Positions 50,559 through 63,154 of a stretch of DNA of 64,000 bases are shown here, piece by piece. Below the pieces are notes generated by a model. The model did no database searches. It was not told the origin of the DNA and worked only from the letters and a program-made list of their open reading frames with translations. Position numbers and translations under genes: made by a program. The stretch lies in the NCBI RefSeq assembly GCF_040436345.1, contig NC_133223.1, positions 15,987,613 through 16,051,612 of the forward strand, given 5' to 3'. This DNA comes from Pagrus major. Lineage: Eukaryota; Chordata; Actinopteri; Spariformes; Sparidae. Position 1 is the stretch's first letter. Every line of letters begins with the position of its first letter.

Positions 50559-50564
50559 AATAAA
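50559..50564 (+). terminator. gpm6b: Candidate distal poly(A) signal of gpm6b
   Basis: AATAAA (in AAAGAATAAAGG) lies about 220 bp from the oppositely oriented ofd1 poly(A) signal. Two further AATAAA copies lie at 50,667-50,672 and 50,760-50,765. Confidence 0.45.
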
Positions 50565-50779
50565 GGCTACCTATCAATCACCAGGAGGACAACAATCCAG
50601 CATCCCGTCTGACTGGAAACCCCTGTATGACATTACTCAACTGGCTTAGTTGACTGTTTTTATGAAAATAAAAAATACAAAAAAAGAAACTTCTGTGTTG
50701 TGGTGTTTTTTCTTTTGTACGATGGAATATCGTTTGGTCATGCACAGTCAATCCAAAAGAATAAAACAATCCAATGTGA

Positions 50780-50785
50780 TTTATT
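50780..50785 (-). terminator. ofd1: Poly(A) signal of ofd1
   Basis: AATAAA on the minus strand lies 140 bases after the ofd1 stop codon, giving a short 3' UTR. No better signal lies closer. Confidence 0.65.
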
Positions 50786-50924
50786 GATACAAAAATGGTG
50801 TCAAATATACAAGCTCAAAAGCAAACTCTTAAAACATAAACAACAAACGCTCCTCACTTGTTAAAACAGTAGAAAACCACAGAGGCTTGTAAAATTCATC
50901 AGTTCATGTTCGCACTCGACCAGC

Positions 50925-53900
50925 TCACCAGAAATCATCGTCTTCATCCTTGGGTGAATATGCTGCGATGCTGGGAAAACAAAATCAAAGTTAATTAGTG
51001 AAAGCCATGAGGGAAAGAAAAAAGAAAACCAAAAATAGCAAAGAACATCTCAATGTACTCCTCCTTAAGACAACATAATTCCAGAACAAATAACATCAAC
51101 AAGAGCAGGAGATGAGAAACCAGAGAAGAAATTAAATGTTTTTGGAGGATTATGTAGGCTTATATATTTATTTAGCTATCTTACAGTAAGGAAAGCTGTT
51201 CATCAGTCTATCAATTCTGTGTCCTTTTAGTTACCTGTGGTCTTTCTCATCAGACAAACTCTTGGCCTCTGGGCTTGTGTGTCTTGCTTCTTCTCTCCCA
51301 GGACTCTGAAAACAAAAACAAAAAAAGTTACATCATGAAAGCAAAGTTCTACATGTGTCACAGAGAAATTTGTGCTCAACCCACCTGTGCATGCTGCTTT
51401 TCTCTTGCTTCCAGGACCATCTTCATGTATTTCTCCAATGGATTTTCACCTTTAGACTCCTCCCCGTCATCCTTCTCTTGCTTCTGCTCTTCATCTCCTT
51501 GTTTCTTAATTCCACTGTCTTCTTCCTCCTGCCCTGGTTTCTCCACATCTTGCAAAAGCTGGTTAGAAATACAGCAGATACTGTCAACATTCATTTCATC
51601 AGGAAGCTCAAGAAGAGGAGTTTTAGAAGAACTTGGTACAAGATGATCATTACCGTCTCTTTCTCCAGTCTTTTAAGTTCTTGCAGCTCCCTCTCCCTGG
51701 CTTCGTCTTGCTCTCTTTGCCTTCGTTCTTGTCTTTCCTTTCGCTCTCTTTCCCACCTCTGCTCCTCATCCTCTTCTTCATCTTCATTCCTGGCAGCCTC
51801 ACCTGAAGTTTGTGGAACTTCTAGAAAACATACAGGTTGACTCAGTCAGTTTGTGGCTATAATATAAGAGTCACACAGTCAGACTGATGGTGTACAGTAG
51901 AAGGCAGCCATTCTTGTTATTTGGGGTCAACCGAGATTAAGTGGCAGTAACGGGGAGGGGGACGGGGGGGGACTAACGACTCACCCGCTTGGCCTTGCAA
52001 GTCCACCGGGTCTTCTGGGAGGTCTGGTGGGCGGGGGACAGCGGGGCCGTCAGGGGCCTCCTCAGAGAGAGGGACGGCAGTGTCCAGGAGAAGCTCTGGA
52101 ATGTGGCCGGGCTCTGGAGGGAGACACGCACAAAGAGATCTTTTATGCTCCACCATAATGCAACAGGGCCAGAGGACCAGCACAGAATACATAATCAGCT
52201 GCCCTTCATCTTCACCATTGTGCTGGGCCACTGAAAGGACACTTTGGAGGCCAGTCACACACTCATTAAAAAGCAGCCTTTCCAAAATCCAAAATCCTCC
52301 ATACCGGATATACTTCACTTTGAGACTGGGATTTTGTTTAAATTAATGATAATGAAAAAAAAAAAAAAAAACACATTAATGGTAATAAAGGTTTAATAAA
52401 GGTTTCTTTGAAGATTTCTACACGTTTTCCATATTCAAATTCAAGTACTTTTCTTACATCTTACATCTTACTTACATCTGTGGTAAATTAGATAAATGTA
52501 TACATATATTTACCCTTTCACTTCCTCACATTAATGTGAAAAATCTGCTGTTATTGTGCAACACATAAAAGAGTCTGCACACTGTCGCTCCCTTCAGTGC
52601 AATTTATTAGCACATCTCCAAGTGGCGTTTCAAGCAAAGAGTGCCTGGATGTTTGCGACTGCTATGTATCGATTGTGCAACACGTGCTAAAATTAGGTTT
52701 TGTGACAGATTTGTGACAAATTCAAGGAAAAGACAAAAGTGTTTATTGTTTCAAAATGTGTCACCTGTTTGGAAGTGGACTTGTCATCCTATACATGCTG
52801 GCTGAGCCAATATAAAACAATTATTATGAAAGTAAGGCAGTTACAATTTCAAGCACTGTATCCAAAATCCAATCCAATCCAAACCTGAAAACACCACAGT
52901 GAAATTCAAGTGTTTTCAAGGACTCCGCATGCATATGAACGAGGGATAGACCGATTATCAGCCTGGCCAATTATTAATATATCAGTTGATCCCTAATATG
53001 ATCCAATTTTTAAAAAAATACTATTTTATATGGACGGATGAAACTCACACAATTAGACTGCTTTGGCACTTGTGCACCTCTGATATAATGCATAGTGGTG
53101 CAACAGATTTGTGCCAACGGATGAAAAAGTTACTTGTTGATCACAATTCTGCTCTTATATGTCAAGCTCAATGACACAACCAAACTGCCTTTCCAGAATT
53201 AAGTACACCCCAATGTTGCATTCATAACTACTGAAGATCTTAAACTGGGTCTCACATAACAAGAAGGCTGCAGGCCATTAAAGAAAAAACACCCACAAAT
53301 ACTAGCTCAGAGTACCTGACAACATCCCTGTAAGATCTTCCAGGTTTATTTCCTCCGGCAGTGGGGAAGACTCCAAACTGGAGACCACAGGCTGCAGCTG
53401 CGGTGGACTGACAAACAAGGGCAGAGATGAGGGCATTAGTATTCACTATCTCCATTTGAAAGTGTATTAAAAAAAAATGATGTCATGTCCTTGCAAAAGA
53501 GAGGCCAGATGGTACCTGGACTGGTCTCGTGCTGTGCTCTTGAGCTGAGGACTCCAAGGTGGACTGCGCTCAGAGGAGAAGTCACCTGAGGTCTCCACCT
53601 CATCCTGGGGTGCAGGAGGGAGCTGTCTATCAGGTGAGAGCTCCGGGAGGGCCTTCGGAGAAGCAACTGCTGCTATCAGGGAATAAAGAGTCATGTCAAG
53701 GTGTAAGCTGACTGTTTCTACATGAAACTATTTCATTGTTTATTTATTTACAGGTAAAAGAGGCTGGTGCATCTAATCCCTTGTGAAGTGTGTTCACAGG
53801 ATAAAGCATTTTTTGAAGTACCTTCTGAAATCTCTCTTTGAGGCTTTTTCTTGGAGGAAGAGTGCGGTGTGGAGGACAGACGTCTGGATGGAGCGCTGCT

Positions 53901-56900
53901 TCCATCTCTTAGAAACAGAGGTTCAGTCAGTGAATGGAGACTGTGGTCAGTGAAAACTGTGGACTGGGGTTGCTCTTCTGAGAAGGTCACTTTGGGTTGT
54001 GCAGGTAGTACGGTGTTTCTGGAGTCAAAAGGTGGTGAGGAGGGGGTTCTGGTAGTTTGTGGAGACAGTGGTCTGTGTGAGACCTTTGATTTGTGACGTG
54101 AGTGCTGAGAGATTTGTTTCCTCAGAGGAGAGTCAGGGCGATGTGAGGGATGTGCTCGTTGTGGGGAAAGAGGTCTCGGGGGAAGCATGTGTGAAAAGGT
54201 GGAGCGCACTGCCCTCTGCTGGTAGTTCCTGTATGCTTCCTCCAAGGTCTCAGCCTCCTTCTCCAGCTCCTGGATCCGAGCCTTGGCTTCAGCCACCAGC
54301 TCCATGTCGGAGTCTGGAGAGTCGCTCCAGAGCGGCTTGTGTCCTCGCACGGGCCCACCTGCTTGACAAACATCATCATAACCCACCCTGGCCCTCAGCA
54401 GAGCTCTGTCCACATAGATGTCAGGGGGAACGAGCTTGTCAGCGCTCAGCTCCAGCACTGAGCGATCGACAAGAGAGGGCTTGGGGTTACGCAGCACTTC
54501 ATTTTCAAGAGCTGCCATCATCGTATGGATTACAACAAAGGGAAGAGAGAGAGGAAAGAAAAGGAAAAGCAAACAAGAGGAGAGTTGAACACTAATACAG
54601 AAGACCAACCACCATTAAAGAGCAAACATAAGGGGAAAAAAAGGGGATCTACAACTAATTTGAAATAACTATTTACATGCATATACACCTATGATCTTTT
54701 AGCTTCTACTGAAACATGCCTTCCTTTCTTGTTTTTGCTGAAATGATTTTCCAGTCATTGAAAAAAAAGAGGACTTTTGAGGTCCCATGTTAACATGAGC
54801 CAAAAAAGGAAGCCAGTTTATGAAAAGTAGAAATAATTTAACTACACAAGTTATGCATTACTGATCGTAACATACATAACTGCGTACAGACATGGTTGGA
54901 ATTGGCTAATCCCACTACAATGTGGCAGACATGCACGCCACCCAGTCATGGGGTACCTTGTTGAGTTTGGCGAAGCTGCATCTTAATGTCCTCCATGTGG
55001 TTCATCATCCACTGCGACTTCTCCTCACATTCTATCAACTGAGCGCCAAGCTGAGCGCACCGCTCCACCTGCAGGAAACAGCAGACGATAGGACATCGCA
55101 CAAGAAGTTATTGTACGGATCAATCCAGATTTGAGGACAAATCACAATTATACAGGAAAATAGGCCTTCATGATGAGATGATTTGCGGTAATTAATCAAA
55201 CATTGAATTACCCATATTAGCTCTTGTCTCCTTCTTCGTGCTATCTAACCTCGCAGTCACCACCAAAAAGACACCAATTAATCTGAAGGTAGCTGATAAG
55301 AATCAGGAATACTTTATTGATACCGGAGGGTAAATTGGTACGCAACAGTAGCACCTTCAAGAATAAAAATATCACACTAAAGAGAGATTGAATTAAATAT
55401 TATTAAAAAATACAATAAGAAATAAGAGTAAGGAAAAATAAAATTTTAAATATACAGTACAATTAGTAAAATATAAAATAACTGCAAAAAAATTGCATTA
55501 AACTATATGTGACAACTATATATGTATTTAAATTTCTAAATAGAATTGCTACAAGAAATAGAGATGTAAGATATGTGCCCAGTACCACACAATAACTACA
55601 GTGTAGATACTCACTAATATTGCAGCATGTAGTAGTTGACAGTAGTTAACAATATAACAATCTTTTCGCCTTTTGTTGGTGGTTTCTTGTCCAACCATTT
55701 CTAAGTTATTGCTTTTTTGTTCACCACAATACTTAAAGAAAGGTATTTGTCCTGAGTGTTAAATTCAGTTGATATATTACTGAAATATACAGTGACAAAA
55801 CTATAGTCAATCTTTCAGGCAGTCTTTTGTGATGCGTTTCTCTGGCATGTTCATATCCCAACGATGATTAAAATACGGTTTAACAGTCAGCACTAAAAGA
55901 AATCCCCCAAAGTGGGACAAAATCTCATGAAAACAAACACAAATAAATAAAGCTGACTGCAGAGTTTCCCACACTCAGCGACGTGCTGATGTGACTGACC
56001 TCACTCTGGAGCTGTGCCTGCAGCACCTGTTTCTGGTTGTCAAACTCTTCCTCATCCTGCCTGCGGGCTCTCTGCAGCCTCTGTAGCTCAGTCTGCAAGG
56101 CCAGCTGCTCTTTGGACGGCTTGCCCAAATCTGAGAGGAGTAATCAGAGTCAAAACATCATCTTAAAGTGCGTCCTTTCCGTCCGTCCAGTGTCTGTTTC
56201 AGTGGTAAGCTATCTGATGACAAAGCACCCAGTGATACATGGAAGTTGCTCTGATTCATGTCATTTTGAAGTGCTCCAGTTAATGATTTGTGGCTGTATG
56301 GATGTGCCCAGCATGAGTACAGCACACATGTTTCTGCCTTTTGTTATTGATAAGGTTAGAGGCCCATTGCTCCCATCCTCAAACAGGAAGAATACTGTAT
56401 TTTAGAGAGAGGTAAATTTTGGCTGTGTGCCATGGGTAAAGGGAGCCCTCTGTCTCTGCTCCCCTTCACTCCACTTCTCATCCCCGTTCCCTCACTGGTT
56501 CCTTTTTAGTTTGCAGAGCTACAAACACAGCACAGAGGCCCCACATTGGCAGGCAAGACACATTCAAAAAGACTCAGCAGAGCCAGAAGCAGTGGGACAG
56601 ACTAACATGAATGCTTCACAGTACACTGCATCTCCCACAGCTCACAACGAGCACTCAAGCTCTCTCTGAATGCAACACAGGAACTGGATTTATCTCAGTT
56701 TTTAAAAAAAAGAGGTACTGATTTTTCTAGGTTTATACATTAGAAGCAATAATAATAATAAACCTTGATTCTATTAATCTCTTGTGGTAAAATTAATAGG
56801 AAGACTCCTCTGAGGCAGGCAACAGCCGCCGGCCCTCACCTGCATGGAGAAGCCGGTTCTCCTCTTGGGCCTCCTCCAGCTGTGTCTTTAGCAGCCGCAG

Positions 56901-59900
56901 CTGGCCCTGCAGCTCTGCTTTCTCTCTTTTCAAGCCGGGGTAGTCACTCATGTTCTCCAGTCTTTCCCTCAACAGCTCCTTCTGTTGAGTCAGCAGAGAA
57001 ATCTGCTGCTGCGCTGTCTCAAGCTCAACCTGGAAGACGACGGAAGAGACATGAAAAGAGCAGGCAAAAGAAAGCTGGACACTTAATTTATCAATGACAT
57101 TTTGCCACATACAAATATTATTGAAAGTTCTGTCTGAAGACAGGAGTTCAGTTATTTAGTAGGACTTCAATATGGTGCCTATTTTCTATTGGAGAGGGTT
57201 AAGTTGATACTGCTGTGACTGAAGATTGTTTGAAGAAGTTGTTTACCTTCAGTCGTCTCAGCTCTGAATATGCTCTGCTGTGCTCCTCTAATTTCCCATC
57301 AATTACAGCTGACTCATTTTGGATGCGAGCAGTTTCCACTGAGGAACAAAAAGAATGTAAACACAATTCAGAAGATGGGACAAAGCAAACCTGTCAGAAA
57401 CCTTGCTTTAATCTAAATACTCACTTTTGTTTCTGTTCTCGTTCTCGGTTAGTTTTGCTGTTCTCTTGATGAACTCCTCCTTCAACTCGAGCTGATACCT
57501 GATTTTATAAAAGGCACAAGAACAACACTCACACACAAAATATCATAAAAATTCATGTGTCTAGTGCTGCCTTGGATCTTTGTTTACTGCTTGCAAAAAG
57601 GGATTACCCCACTGCCATCGAAGAAGACCAGTAAACCAAAATTCATTGATTGGATTAAAGAACTGTCCATAAACAGATGTAGAAACTTAGGGGTTCTACA
57701 TCTTTAAGTGGTATTTTTTTAAAGTGGTATATGAATTATTATATTATATTGAATGTGGTGTATGAGGTATAAATATAACCGTCCTCTTCATTTGCCTGAA
57801 GTAACTGCTTTTGATACATAGTTGTTCTGTTCCATGTAAACTGTGTTTTTGAGTTGATATTCCAAAAATTAAAAAAGGAAAAAAGGACCCTTAGGAAAAG
57901 CAAAGAAACTCATTTGGTTTTCATTTACTTTAATTATATTCAGTTATTTTTTTTATTAACTTTGACTGTTCTTTTATTTTTTTGTCCTCTGTTAACACCT
58001 TCCAAATGTCGGACACGTAAGGGAGGGCTTACTTTTAATGTTGCACAATAATCTATTTGAAGTTTCTCTTGCTGGATGAGAACTTATCCATTTCTTTGTT
58101 GCTGTAAGTCATTTGAAAATATGAATAAAGATGTTGATGTGGAAAAAAATACACGTGTCCTTTTTCTATTAGAGGGTGCAGGGTAATAAACCAAACCAGC
58201 TGCCATCAAAACACTCAATGAAACTGAGATGCAATATATCATTTGGTAAAGTGGACAGTCAAGTCCCTTATTGTATGCTAATCCATAGTCATAACATCTT
58301 ATGAGTCATACTTTTGATCTAATAACAAATGACAAGCATCTTGACAAAATTTACTTTTGGGACATTGAGGTCTAAATATGTGTAGAATACCCAGTTACTC
58401 ACTGAATCACTGACAACTTTAATGACACTTGGAACAAAACATTTAGCTGTAGAATAAATCTATGAGACTTTTCACATTTTCAATGTACGTCACACAGGAA
58501 GCTGATTTTACTTAAACCTACAAAACAGTGACATCCTCTGGACACACAATGGCAATATCTCTAACAAGGACAAACAGTCAAAACAGAGGGGGTAAAGTGA
58601 ACCAACAGGATAGGGAGAATATATTAAATAAAGAAAACATATCTAACCCCAGACAATGTGAGCCATAAAGAAACTGTACAATTAGACATTTGTTAAAATA
58701 CCTGTAAAGTTCATTCTTCAGCCTCTGGTCATATGTGTCCTCCATAGTCTTCACTGCCAGGTCTCTCCTCCTCAGCAGATCTTCACTGGTCTTGACCTTC
58801 TCCTCGTGAATTTGACAAGTCCTGTCATCATACGACCACAGCAAAGTTCTTTATGAACCAGTGCTCACAAGGAGAGAGCATAGCATCCCTTTGCTAACAT
58901 GAATGGTAAAAAAAAAGCTTACTTTTCAAAAGCCTCCATTCTCATCCTCAGCTCATTCTCTCTGTTCCGCAGCGTTTCAATTTCTTTCAGGACCGACTGT
59001 CTCTGCATATACATGTTTTTTTCTTCAATCTAAGGAAGAGAGAAATACAAACGACAGCATCAATTACACTGTCTTAAATTAAAGGAAATGTAAATTATGC
59101 CAAAGAATACTGTGATGTTGAGAGCAAAGCATCATATTAGAAGTTTTCTACCTCTTGTTGTTTTTGTAATCGATCAATGGCATTCTTCTCCCGGTCCATC
59201 AACGCCTTTGCCTTCATTTCATAAGTCCTTTCCAGCTCTTGCTTCAGCTTGTCGAATTCTTTATGAAATTTAGCTTTTTCTTCCATCCTCACCTTGGCGA
59301 TTTCAACATCTTTAAAATGTTCCATCTTTAAGAAACAAAAGTCACAATGTTGAGGCCAAATAACCAGCAGTAAAGTCTACATGCCAAGCATTTATACCTT
59401 TTAAAATGTTGATTATTGCAGATACAGTTAGATGTAGAAAAATATATGTACCTTAGTGTTCATTTCTGCTTGCATCTGTGCCTCGATTTCTTTTCTATAT
59501 GCAGCCAGTTTTGATTGGAATGAAAAATACCTGTCCCCACTGTAATTGAAGCTCTCATATTCCTTATCAATCATTTTCATCTTCTCAACTGTGGAAGGAG
59601 AAAAGAAAACATTAAAAACTAAAACTGAAACATATCTGAGGAATACAATTCAAGACGTTGTTTTATCATACCGAGAGACTCTCCATAAGTTGCCATGCTG
59701 GTTGTCTGAGTGTCAGCATCCCGGCACAGGCTGTGAGTATGATGGTGGGTTAGCTGTGTTAGAAGGCTGATCAGGAACCCTGCTATACAAAGAGAAAACA
59801 CATCAAGCACAGCCCTTGGGGGCAGAAGCAGTTGTATTAAAGGGAACATAATGCTGCAGCTACCTTTGTCATCTTTGTTTGAGGACTGTAAAAAAAAGAA

Positions 59901-60518
59901 ATAGCAACACTTTTATTACTAACAGTATTTATTTTGCTGAGAACAATACTCTACAAGTAAATCACATTATTAATTACCAGGGATCTGTAAAGGGCTGATT
60001 GAGGACTAATTCTAAGAAGCTGCAGAAGGTCTCCTTTCGCTGACACCTGCATAATTAGATCAGAGATTAAATTCTTCATCTGCAACACACGTTACAGTGG
60101 ATTAGACAAATGCATTTGATGCTCACCTTGTCTTTGCATAGGCCACTTTCAGGGTAGAATACAGAAAGGGTGTACTCATACCCAGAGGTGCGGAGATGAT
60201 CAGCCACTATGCTGTTACAGGCTGAGACCAAAAGGGGTTCAGATTTGACAAGCACTGGTCTGGGAACTGGATCTGCACCAGTCAAAGGAGGGTGTTTTAA
60301 CTCCTGGATGAGGTGACTCCGCAGCTGTGCCTGGTGAGGAGAACACGGAGATGAGGACCAAACTCTCTCTGACGGGTGGGTAAGAGGCTATAAGGATCAA
60401 CAGGTGAGTAAGCATGACTTACTTTAAGTGAATCGAGCACTCCTTTACTTTTAAAAGTTTGATAAAGTCTTTTCCTCAGCTCATCTTGGGATAACGCATC
60501 TTCCTTGGCCGAGGACAT
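50925..60518 (-). CDS. ofd1: Ofd1, centriole and centriolar-satellite coiled-coil protein
   Basis: Ofd1 controls centriole length, distal appendage formation and ciliogenesis; human OFD1 loss causes oral-facial-digital syndrome type 1. Coding exons, in transcript order: 60518-60423, 60330-60127, 60046-59978, 59885-59864, 59779-59672, 59588-59452, 59325-59152, 59029-58923, 58821-58702, 57498-57425, 57338-57247, 57029-56840, 56130-56000, 55068-54957, 54511-53822, 53672-53516, 53407-53316, 52113-51985, 51820-51654, 51558-51385, 51305-51235, 50970-50925. Phases agree throughout, giving 1053 aa (human 1012). It starts MSSAKEDALSQDELRKRLYQ. A LisH motif lies at about 69-101 (SIVADHLRTSGYEYTLSVFY). 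Heptad-rich coiled coils cover about 165-545, a proline/serine-rich disordered part about 560-900, and a charged coil 902-957. The conserved ENPLEKYMK is at 995-1003, with an acidic end at EDDDFW. The start ATG precedes the conserved SQDELRK motif. Confidence 0.95.
52354..52371. repeat. Poly(A) tract in an ofd1 intron
   Basis: Eighteen adenines on the plus strand, following ATGATAATG. It is a homopolymer, possibly the tail of an old retroinsertion; no target duplication was identified. Confidence 0.7.
52940..53180. repeat. Interspersed repeat in an ofd1 intron
   Basis: GAGGGATAGACCGATTATCA followed by GCCTGGCCAATTATTAATAT starts a repeat seen often in fish genomes (consensus-like AGGGATAGACCGATTATCGG). 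The right end is not clear. It is non-coding. Confidence 0.4.
53822..54511 (-). CDS. ofd1: ofd1 large internal exon (690 nt)
   Basis: It begins with ALENEVLRNPKPSLVDRSVL, continues to SPDSDMELVAEAKARIQELE (last part of the coiled coil) and then becomes rich in Ser, Pro, Arg and His, ending RRLSSTPHSSSKKKPQREIS. Human OFD1 also has one outsize exon here. The two conserved anchors fix the frame and the low-complexity part evolves fast. Confidence 0.92.
55306..55570. repeat. LINE-tail-like repeat in an ofd1 intron
   Basis: ATACTTTATTGATACCGGAG followed by GGTAAATTGG resembles the 3' end common to several fish non-LTR retrotransposons (CTTTATTGATCCC.GGGGGAAATTG). An AT-rich stretch follows. No coding remains. 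Confidence 0.5.
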
Positions 60519-61047
60519 AACTGTGGTTTTGTAGGTCCTGACAGGAGAGAAACAACAACAGACGAAAGCTCGGTGACGCTAGCATCACAAGCTAGAGAAC
60601 AAACCCTCAGTTTTCAACAACTTTTAAGTATTTTTACCTGGTCTCACACTATCATGACAGTGTCTTCAGAAAGCCTGATACCACAAGCATCTAAAAAAAA
60701 GCGAATAATTTCTGTAGTTACCTGCCTAACAACCAGAATGCGTCTCCGTGTCCCTTTCGAGGAGGTGTGCCCCAAACATTTAAATTCGTCAACGGAAATT
60801 CTTGTGCCGGGAGTCCCATAGTTATGACGTAACGAGAAAAGCAGCACATTGTTTATTATTCTTACTACATAAATTACCATAATTTGAATGCAGTAATACT
60901 TCACATGAAGCCAAACAAACAAACAAACAAAAAACCTGCCACTTAACCGTTTTACAGCACAGAACTGATAGGAATATTTTGCTTCTTGAGCATTTCGTCA
61001 TCATTCGGCGACTACTCTCGCTGCACTCCAGGAAGCAAAATTGACAG
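60423..61047. promoter_or_regulatory. Shared ofd1/trappc2 head-to-head promoter region
   Basis: ofd1 exon 2 starts at 60,537 (acceptor CTGTCAG). A likely non-coding ofd1 exon 1 ends near 60,723, where the minus strand reads GGCAG|GTAACT. The likely non-coding trappc2 exon 1 ends at 61,047 (GACAG|GTAAAC). The two transcription starts therefore lie within about 250 bp of each other and point apart. TGACGTAA at 60,825-60,832 is a CRE/ATF-like site between them. Human OFD1 and TRAPPC2 are also arranged head to head. Confidence 0.6.
61000..61047 (+). other. trappc2: Probable non-coding first exon of trappc2
   Basis: The sequence up to GACAG|GTAAAC (donor at 61,048) fits a 5' UTR exon. The next acceptor, TTTTCTCCAG, ends at 61,308 and leads to 35 bases of 5' UTR before the ATG. 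The transcription start itself is not fixed. Confidence 0.5.
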
Positions 61048-61238
61048 GTAAACAAACCTCGGTTTTATCAAGCGAATACTCTTTCTTTATGCACTTACGT
61101 TGCATTCTTATAATCATTCTATTTGTAATATGTTGACAATAGTTTCACAAGAATAACTCAAGACTTGAACGACACCAAGCGTCTGTGGAGCACTGCGGCT
61201 AACGTTAGCTTGCTAGCCTAAAGCATCAGAATCATTAG

Positions 61239-62728
<1,490 letters not shown>

Positions 62729-62890
62729 TCACTTCTTCACATGCAGAAAGATTTGAAAGCATCTTGTCTGTTTGTTGTATATATTATCTAACACCCTTGT
62801 CTGATGTCTGTGTTTGTCTTTTCCTGTTTAATACATGTAAAAATGTATTCAACACATGGATTTTCTATAAAACATGTTCTTGTCTAATGT
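62729..62890 (+). other. trappc2: trappc2 3' UTR
   Basis: No canonical AATAAA follows the stop until 63,149. Variant signals AATACA (about 62,830) and TATAAA (about 62,866), each followed by T-rich or GT-rich sequence (TGTTCTTGTCTAATG), suggest an end near 62,850-62,900. Confidence 0.4.
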
Positions 62891-63111
62891 AATTTTGGGG
62901 TGTTTGTTTCTTGATTTCTTGCATGAGGTGGGCTGTGATTACTGTATGCTGATTATCAATGTCAAGACTTTAAGACGCAAGATCTTCGTGTTACGATCAG
63001 GCATTATACAGTATAATTGCAGTGGTTAAAAAGCACAGCAGAATGGTTATAATCAGTTTAGTTCGAAGTTTTCAGACTACAAAACATGCTTAAGCGACAA
63101 TTCTCAGGGGG

Positions 63112-63117
63112 TTTATT
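63112..63117 (-). terminator. Minus-strand AATAAA, possible end of a further gene
   Basis: AATAAA lies on the minus strand about 220 bp from the likely trappc2 end. In human the gene beyond TRAPPC2 is RAB9A, convergent with it, so this may be the 3' end of rab9a or whatever gene follows here. No coding sequence is visible up to 64,000. Confidence 0.3.
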
Positions 63118-63154
63118 GATCGTTTGGCATACCAGTAGTACAATTTTGAATAAA

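Larger units (their letters stand above)
48096..50680 (+). other. gpm6b: 3' UTR of the exon-7b isoform
   Basis: About 2.5 kb of non-coding sequence reaches AATAAA at 50,559-50,564 and further signals at 50,667 and 50,760. It contains a (CA)n tract and a transposon relic (48,802-49,292). Earlier signals may also be used. The last ones run into the ofd1 3' end on the other strand. Confidence 0.5.

Noticed and set aside
51355-51840. 161-codon plus-strand open frame rich in Ser and Leu
   Set aside because: It is the antisense shadow of two Glu/Lys-rich ofd1 exons, whose reverse strand naturally lacks stops.
53399-53409. Acceptors CCGCAG and CTGCAG as the start of an ofd1 exon
   Set aside because: Either choice reads into a stop after about 15 codons. 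The acceptor TTTGTCAG just upstream (exon start 53,407) keeps the frame open and gives SPPQLQPVVSSLE.
54059-54595. 178-codon plus-strand open frame
   Set aside because: It is the antisense of the 690-nt ofd1 exon, which has conserved sequence on the minus strand.
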